A stretch of DNA of 64,000 nucleotides. Source: Neptunicoccus cionae (lineage in GTDB: Bacteria; Pseudomonadota; Alphaproteobacteria; Rhodobacterales; Rhodobacteraceae). Below, piece after piece: positions 60,042 through 64,000 of this stretch (position 1 is its first letter; each line of letters starts with the position of its first letter). Location of the stretch: the NCBI RefSeq assembly GCF_002860325.1, contig NZ_PKOJ01000005.1:62001-126000 (forward strand). The letters run 5' to 3'. A program made the position numbers and the translations under genes. The notes below the pieces were generated by a model. It was not told the DNA's origin and made no database searches. It saw only the letters and a program-made list of their open reading frames with translations.

Positions 60042-60847
60042 GGGTTTGGCCCTCCAGTTAAGCGGAGGCTTTCCAACCCCATTGCATCGCTTTGGTTGAA
60101 GGCTCCCATACCGCCGTCTATGGCGATGTCCGCGCCTTTGATCCAGTTGGAAACGGGTGACAGAAGAAAAGCCGCGATTTCTGCGATTTCTTCGGGTGCA
60201 CCGGGGCGGCCTGCACGCGCGACGTTCTTGGCCATCCTTGCGCCGAACGCTTTCTGGAAATCGCCAAGAATGCCCGTGGCAATGCCGCCCGGACTAAGTG
60301 AATTAATGCGGAACCCCCGTTTTACCATGGCTTCGGTTTCGGCGATTGTCCAAAGGATCATCACCTCTTTGGACAGGTTATAACAGCGGGTGGCGTCAAT
60401 CCCTTCCGTGGCAATGAATTGGGGCAGTTGGCTGGCACGGGTCAACTGGCCGAGCCGTTTGATCTGGTCCACATTTTCAGACCAACCGTGACCCGCCCGT
60501 GACGCCATGTTCACGATGGAAGCGCCTGTATTGAAGTGGGGCAGCATGGCCTGTGTGAGTGCCCGCGTCCCGAGAAAATTTACTTGCAGGATTTCTGCTT
60601 CCAACCCTGTGCGTGGTGGCAGACCCGCGTTGTTGCACAACCCGTCGAGCTTGCTAGGAACCTGACGTGCGGCCGCTGAAATGGATGTGTCGTCGTTCAG
60701 ATCAAGCGGGATGAACACATCAACATTTTCACGGGTCTCGTGAAGATCAAACCCGACAACCCTGTGGCCCGCAGACTTCAGGCGCTGTGCGAGTTTCGCG
60801 CCAATTCCACTGGCAACTCCGGTGACGGCATATGTTTTGGTCATCAT
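60038..60847 (-). CDS. SDR family oxidoreductase (coniferyl-alcohol-dehydrogenase-like)
   Basis: A 269-residue SDR. Cofactor motif TGVASGIG (about 9-16), DL after beta-3, NNAGLPPRTG, catalytic Ser in VNMASRAGHG and Tyr/Lys in CYNLSKEV. The NNAGLPP stretch and the insertion SENVDQIKRLGQLTRASQLP resemble coniferyl alcohol dehydrogenase and 3-alpha-hydroxysteroid dehydrogenase-type SDRs. AGGGAAATC precedes tandem ATGs; the upstream one is taken. It is coupled to the P450 fusion and would oxidise a hydroxymethyl or secondary alcohol on the same substrate (inference). Confidence 0.88.
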   Translation of the reverse strand: MMTKTYAVTGVASGIGAKLAQRLKSAGHRVVGFDLHETRENVDVFIPLDLNDDTSISAAARQVPSKLDGLCNNAGLPPRTGLEAEILQVNFLGTRALTQAMLPHFNTGASIVNMASRAGHGWSENVDQIKRLGQLTRASQLPQFIATEGIDATRCYNLSKEVMILWTIAETEAMVKRGFRINSLSPGGIATGILGDFQKAFGARMAKNVARAGRPGAPEEIAEIAAFLLSPVSNWIKGADIAIDGGMGAFNQSDAMGLESLRLTGGPNP

Positions 60848-60858
60848 GATTTCCCTTG

Positions 60859-60875
60859 TAACTCTGTACAGGTTA
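60859..60875. promoter_or_regulatory. Candidate LysR box between SDR-P450 and lysR
   Basis: TAAC-N9-GTTA with an inner perfect CTGTACAG palindrome lies 12 bp upstream of the SDR start and 63 bp upstream of lysR. It is an imperfect palindrome with centres offset by half a base, so the call is tentative. Confidence 0.45.
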
Positions 60876-60937
60876 AAGGATTTGACTTGATTACCGAAAG
60901 CCGTAAAAAATGACTAAGTATAACCAGAGGTGATCAA

Positions 60938-61840
60938 GTGAAAGTTCAACACATCCAGACTTTGGTCGCGATTGCGGACGCGGGGAGCCTGCGAGGGGCG
61001 GCAGAAGTGCTGGGGAAATCCCAACCGGCGCTGACAAAATCCCTGCGGCAGGCGGAGGACGATTTGGGCGTGTCCCTGTTCCAAAGGTCGTCGCGGGGCG
61101 TGGTTTTGACAGAGGTAGGCGAGCGCGTTTTAAGCCGTGCCCGCACCATCACTAGCGAGATCACCCGTCTGGATGATGAGGTTGCTCAGTTGCGCGGGGA
61201 ACAAAAAGGCGCTGTGCATGTCTGCTTGTCGCCGCTGGCTGCCATTAAAATCATGCCAAGGGCACTCAGCCGGTTTCATAAATCCCACCCCAACATCGAA
61301 GTACGTTTGACAAGCGGGCTCTTCCCCGGTGCACTAAAGCCGTTGCGTGAGGGCAAGACCGACATCGTCATCGGCCCTGCGCCGCCGGTTGGTTTGGCGC
61401 GGGAAATTGCTGTCGAACCCTTACTTGATACCCCTATTGTTGTGATAACTTCGCGCAATTCCCCCTTTGCAGGGGCAACCTCGCTGGCCGAACTGACCGA
61501 TGCACGCTGGATTATGATTGGTGCGCCTTTGGGGCCGGGTGATATTTTCCGCCAACCCTTTATCAACCACGGTCTGACGCCGCCCAAAGCGATGACCACC
61601 TCGGAATCCTATTTCGGAGCTATGTCCCTTGTCGAAAGCCTCGGAGCGGTGTGTACCTTCCCGCTAAGATTGCTAGAGGATATTCAAAAGGGCTGGGATA
61701 TTGAACAAATTCCCTTGCGTGAAACCATAGCGCCGCTGCGGATTTCCCTGATGACGCGCGCAGGACATCCCTTAACGCCCGCAGCGGAAGAACTGGTAAA
61801 TTGCGTGCGCATCAGATCGGAAACGATGAAACGCGCCTGA
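60938..61840 (+). CDS. LysR family transcriptional regulator
   Basis: A 300-residue LysR with GTG start after AGAGG. HTH: MKVQHIQTLVAIADAGSLRG, then KSQPALTKSLRQAEDDLGVS; the effector domain is complete (VCLSPLAAIKIMPRALSRFH, GAVCTFPLRLLEDIQ). The branch resembles GbpR/CbbR-type regulators of aromatic and sugar catabolism. It diverges from SDR-P450 and precedes a TRAP system by 104 bp on the same strand, so it may control both and thus couple uptake with oxidation. Confidence 0.9.
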   Translation: MKVQHIQTLVAIADAGSLRGAAEVLGKSQPALTKSLRQAEDDLGVSLFQRSSRGVVLTEVGERVLSRARTITSEITRLDDEVAQLRGEQKGAVHVCLSPLAAIKIMPRALSRFHKSHPNIEVRLTSGLFPGALKPLREGKTDIVIGPAPPVGLAREIAVEPLLDTPIVVITSRNSPFAGATSLAELTDARWIMIGAPLGPGDIFRQPFINHGLTPPKAMTTSESYFGAMSLVESLGAVCTFPLRLLEDIQKGWDIEQIPLRETIAPLRISLMTRAGHPLTPAAEELVNCVRIRSETMKRA

Positions 61841-61944
61841 TTACCTGTGGTTATGGATATTTCCAAACTTGACCTATTCGTTATCGCTTCGGGTGGGGTA
61901 GTCTCTCTTGGAGGGCTTTAAAAGCCAACTTACGGGAGGGTTCC

Positions 61945-62973
61945 ATGAAACACACATTAACAGCCGCACTCTGTTTGGCGACGTCTGCACTTGCAGCGCC
62001 TGCAACCGCGCAAACAGAATTGTCATTTAATATCTTTTTCCCGCAAACGCATTTTGCGTGGTCGGTGTTCCAAGCGTGGTCGGACGATGTCGCTAAGGCA
62101 ACCGATGGCGAGGTAAAGATCACATTCCCCGCACAATCCGTATCCCCGCCCCCCGGCGTGATGGATGCGGTGCGCAATGGTGTGGCTGATGGCGGTTTTA
62201 TTTTCAACGGTTTCATCGGCAAGGCCGCGCCAGCAACGCTGCTCAGCCAGATGCCATGGATGCACAAGGGCGATAGTGCTGCCATGTCTGAAATGATGTG
62301 GGAAAACTATCAGGAACATTTTGCAGAACACGAAACCCTGCGCGGTGTGAAGCTGGTGTCCATGTTCAACCTTGGGCCGGCTTACCTGTGCAGCGTAAGC
62401 GACACGCCGATCACCTCGCTCGAAGAGCTGAGCTCCCGCCGGATCTGGGCGCTGCCCGGTACAATCGCAAACATTCTTAAAGATATGGACCAGTCGATCG
62501 TTGCCGGACCTGCTGTTCAGGTGCAGGAACTGACATCTCGCAATACGGTTGATGCCCATTTCGGGCTGACGATGGAAACGACCAACAGTTTCGGCGTGGC
62601 ACCCTATACGAAATCCTGTGTAGACATTTCGCCGTCCATGCAATCCGCCAACTTTTCTATCTTCTTTAACGAACGCAAATGGGACCGCCTTTCGGATGAG
62701 CACCGCGCTGCAATTACTGAACTTTCGGGTTCTCATCTGGCAAGACGTCTGGGCGTGGCAACTAATGAAGCCGAAGCAAAGGGCCGTGCAACGCTTGAAG
62801 AACAAGGGGTGACGTTCACACCCGCAAATCCTGATCTTATGGCAGCGTTTGAGGCTTCAGCCGCAAAGATCTCTGGCGGATGGGCTGCAGAAGTCTCGGA
62901 CAAATACGGCGTGGACGCTGCCGCGGTTGTCGAAGAGATGCGCAGCGAAGTTGACGCCGCTTCCGGAAGTTAA
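61945..62973 (+). CDS. dctP: TRAP transporter solute-binding protein (DctP family), paralog of the sulfatase-operon protein
   Basis: A 342-residue periplasmic protein; signal peptide ends near APATA-QT (residue 22). Mature start LSFNIFFPQTHFAWSVFQAW, then SVSPPPGVMDAVRNG and SRRIWALPGTIANILKDMDQ, mirrors the binding protein at 50.6 kb. Both have Trp where classical DctP proteins have the carboxylate-binding arginine region, which hints at a shared, perhaps aromatic or sulfated, ligand class. GGGAGG precedes the ATG. It belongs with the P450-SDR cassette. Confidence 0.92.
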   Translation: MKHTLTAALCLATSALAAPATAQTELSFNIFFPQTHFAWSVFQAWSDDVAKATDGEVKITFPAQSVSPPPGVMDAVRNGVADGGFIFNGFIGKAAPATLLSQMPWMHKGDSAAMSEMMWENYQEHFAEHETLRGVKLVSMFNLGPAYLCSVSDTPITSLEELSSRRIWALPGTIANILKDMDQSIVAGPAVQVQELTSRNTVDAHFGLTMETTNSFGVAPYTKSCVDISPSMQSANFSIFFNERKWDRLSDEHRAAITELSGSHLARRLGVATNEAEAKGRATLEEQGVTFTPANPDLMAAFEASAAKISGGWAAEVSDKYGVDAAAVVEEMRSEVDAASGS

Positions 62974-62984
62974 ACCCGCACCAG

Positions 62985-63014
62985 AACAGGCGGACCAGAA
63001 CCGGTCTGCCTGTT
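62985..63014 (+). terminator. Intercistronic hairpin between dctP and dctQ
   Basis: AACAGGCGGACC (62985-62996) pairs with GGTCTGCCTGTT (63003-63014) through 12 pairs, one a G-U wobble, around AGAACC, 12 bp past the dctP stop. TCTTCT follows. Same placement as the other hairpins after binding-protein genes. Confidence 0.76.
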
Positions 63015-63033
63015 TCTTCTAAAAGGGGGGCTC

Positions 63034-63522
63034 ATGCTGTTTTTAAGAAAATTCACGGTGATTTTAGGGGCGCTCAGTCTGGTTGCGATGATCCTGATCA
63101 CCTGCACGGATATCGTAATGCGGTATATCTTTAACGATCCGATATTCGGCTCGGGCGAGATGATCCAGCTTCTGCTTGGCGTGGCAATTTTCGCAGGGAT
63201 GTTTGTTGTGACGCTTGATCGTGGACACGTCAATGTCTCGCTGTTCGAGCCCTTTTTACTCAGCCATTTTCGCACCGCCTATCGCGGGATTTTCGACGGG
63301 TTTTCATTGATCGGGGTGGTGTCCGTCACCGGTATCCTTTTGTGGAAGACATGGGATCTTTGGGAATATCCCGAAGAATCCATCGTGCTGCAAATACCGA
63401 TGATCCTTGTGGTCGGAACGATGGCCGCCTTGTCGTGCCTGTCGGTTTTGGGGGCGCTGTTTGCGATCCTGATTGAGAAACGCCAAACCCGCGCGCTCCC
63501 CTCTAAAGAGCAGGAAAACTAA
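63034..63522 (+). CDS. dctQ: TRAP transporter small permease (DctQ)
   Basis: A 162-residue four-helix DctQ: ITCTDIVMRYIFNDPIFGSG, VTLDRGHVNVSLFEPFLLSH and WEYPEESIVLQIPMILVVGT. Its layout matches the DctQ at 51.7 kb. A single base separates it from dctM, with AAAGAGCAGG upstream of the next start. Confidence 0.9.
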   Translation: MLFLRKFTVILGALSLVAMILITCTDIVMRYIFNDPIFGSGEMIQLLLGVAIFAGMFVVTLDRGHVNVSLFEPFLLSHFRTAYRGIFDGFSLIGVVSVTGILLWKTWDLWEYPEESIVLQIPMILVVGTMAALSCLSVLGALFAILIEKRQTRALPSKEQEN

Positions 63523-63523
63523 G

Positions 63524-64000
63524 ATGGAACTTGCACTTACCGGCTTTACCATACTTCTCATACTGGCCTTTATGGGTGTGCCACTGGCCTTCGCAACGCT
63601 CGCGGTCGGTTTTTTCGGGCTGATGTATCTGCGCGGGTTTGATGCTGCGGTTTCTGTCTCCGCCCAATGGATCGTAGAGACCGGAACCAATTACAACCTG
63701 TCAATCATTCCCCTGTTCGTCCTGATGGGGGCGTTCATCCACAGGTCCGGCATCAGCCGCGATTTGTTTGCGGCTTCCTATGCGTGGATGGGCCGGTTTC
63801 GCGGTGGTCTTGCCCTGTCCGGTGTGATGTCTTGTGCGGGTTTTGCGGCTGTTTGCGGGTCGTCTTTGGCCACAGCGGCCACGATGACACGGGTTGCCAT
63901 TCCCCCGATGCGGGAATTCAAATACAACGAAGGCTTTTCTGCCGGAACAATCGCTGCCGGAGGAACCTTGGGCATCATGATCCCGCCATCTGTACCGCTG
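63524..64000 (+). CDS. dctM: TRAP transporter large permease (DctM), cut by window end
   Basis: The first 159 residues of a DctM permease are visible: MELALTGFTILLILAFMGVP, FAAVCGSSLATAATMTRVAI and GGTLGIMIPPSVPL, where the window ends. It is nearly colinear with the DctM at 52.2 kb, including YLRGFDAAVSVSAQWIVETG versus YLRSFDAAIGITGQWIMESS. The rest of the gene and any following catabolic genes lie to the right. Confidence 0.93.
   Translation, partial: MELALTGFTILLILAFMGVPLAFATLAVGFFGLMYLRGFDAAVSVSAQWIVETGTNYNLSIIPLFVLMGAFIHRSGISRDLFAASYAWMGRFRGGLALSGVMSCAGFAAVCGSSLATAATMTRVAIPPMREFKYNEGFSAGTIAAGGTLGIMIPPSVPL

Noticed and set aside
1-64000. Search for tRNA, rRNA, CRISPR arrays, prophage or integrase genes
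   Set aside because: None could be recognised by eye on either strand; the coding density leaves little room for them.

Overview
The window looks like chromosome or large-plasmid DNA of a marine alphaproteobacterium of the Roseobacter group (Rhodobacterales). The basis is the moderately high G+C, the extreme density of TRAP and tripartite tricarboxylate (TTT) transporters, many GntR/FCD and LysR regulators, and tight operons with ATGA stop/start overlaps. This placement is inferred; there is no rRNA or housekeeping marker. I saw no tRNA, CRISPR array, intact insertion sequence or prophage. About 60 genes are present and almost all are catabolic or transport genes.

Layout. 0-3.5 kb: end of a HipA-like kinase, YaeQ, an MFS exporter and a divergent LysR. 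3.5-8.1 kb (minus): LysR, TAXI binding protein, fused TRAP permease, RidA-like protein. 8.3-16.3 kb (plus): hyuA-hyuB-dctPQM-gntR-SDR, a hydantoinase/oxoprolinase operon with its own TRAP system. 16.4-29 kb: a tricarballylate/aconitate-type locus made of gntR-tcuA-tcuB, an AbrB-like permease, a D-2-hydroxyacid dehydrogenase, usp, a PrpF/GalD-like isomerase, a fused TctA-TctB permease, TctC and a TctD/TctE two-component system. 29.3-39 kb (minus): usp-tctC-tctB-tctA-D-amino acid transaminase-reductive dehalogenase/reductase fusion-MBL hydrolase, with a divergent XRE-cupin regulator. 39.1-53.5 kb: a minus operon (gntR, alkylsulfatase-like MBL enzyme, tandem OsmC protein, NrtS-like protein) divergent from a long plus operon (dctPQM-ALDH-GST-SDR-sulfatase-dctPQM). 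53.5-57.5 kb: LysR, DUF2218, two exported SnoaL-like proteins, an NmrA-like reductase and a YedZ/MsrQ-like haem membrane protein. 57.9-64 kb: a P450 fused to a phthalate-dioxygenase-type reductase, an SDR, a LysR and a further TRAP system cut by the window end.

How the genes work together. Each block pairs an uptake system with a few oxidoreductases or hydrolases and a local regulator, so the window reads as a string of substrate-specific uptake-and-catabolism cassettes. Two cassettes contain enzymes fused to their own NAD(P)H reductase (the reductive dehalogenase and the P450), which suggests aerobic, electron-carrier-independent attack on aromatic compounds. Two different sulfatase-type enzymes, an aldehyde dehydrogenase, alcohol-dehydrogenase-like SDRs and a GST lie between them. 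Sulfated, halogenated algal phenolics are one substrate class that would fit; this is a hypothesis.

Two patterns cut across the cassettes. All seven solute-binding-protein genes are followed by a strong intercistronic hairpin before the membrane-subunit gene, and the two exported SnoaL-like genes show the same thing. Several intergenic regions carry clear palindromic operators: three copies of a GGGATCC-centred site phased by about 5 and 6 helical turns upstream of the sulfatase operon, a double TAAAGT-N4-ACTTTA site upstream of hyuA, and a GTATGCAA inverted repeat between gntR-tcuAB and the AbrB-like gene.
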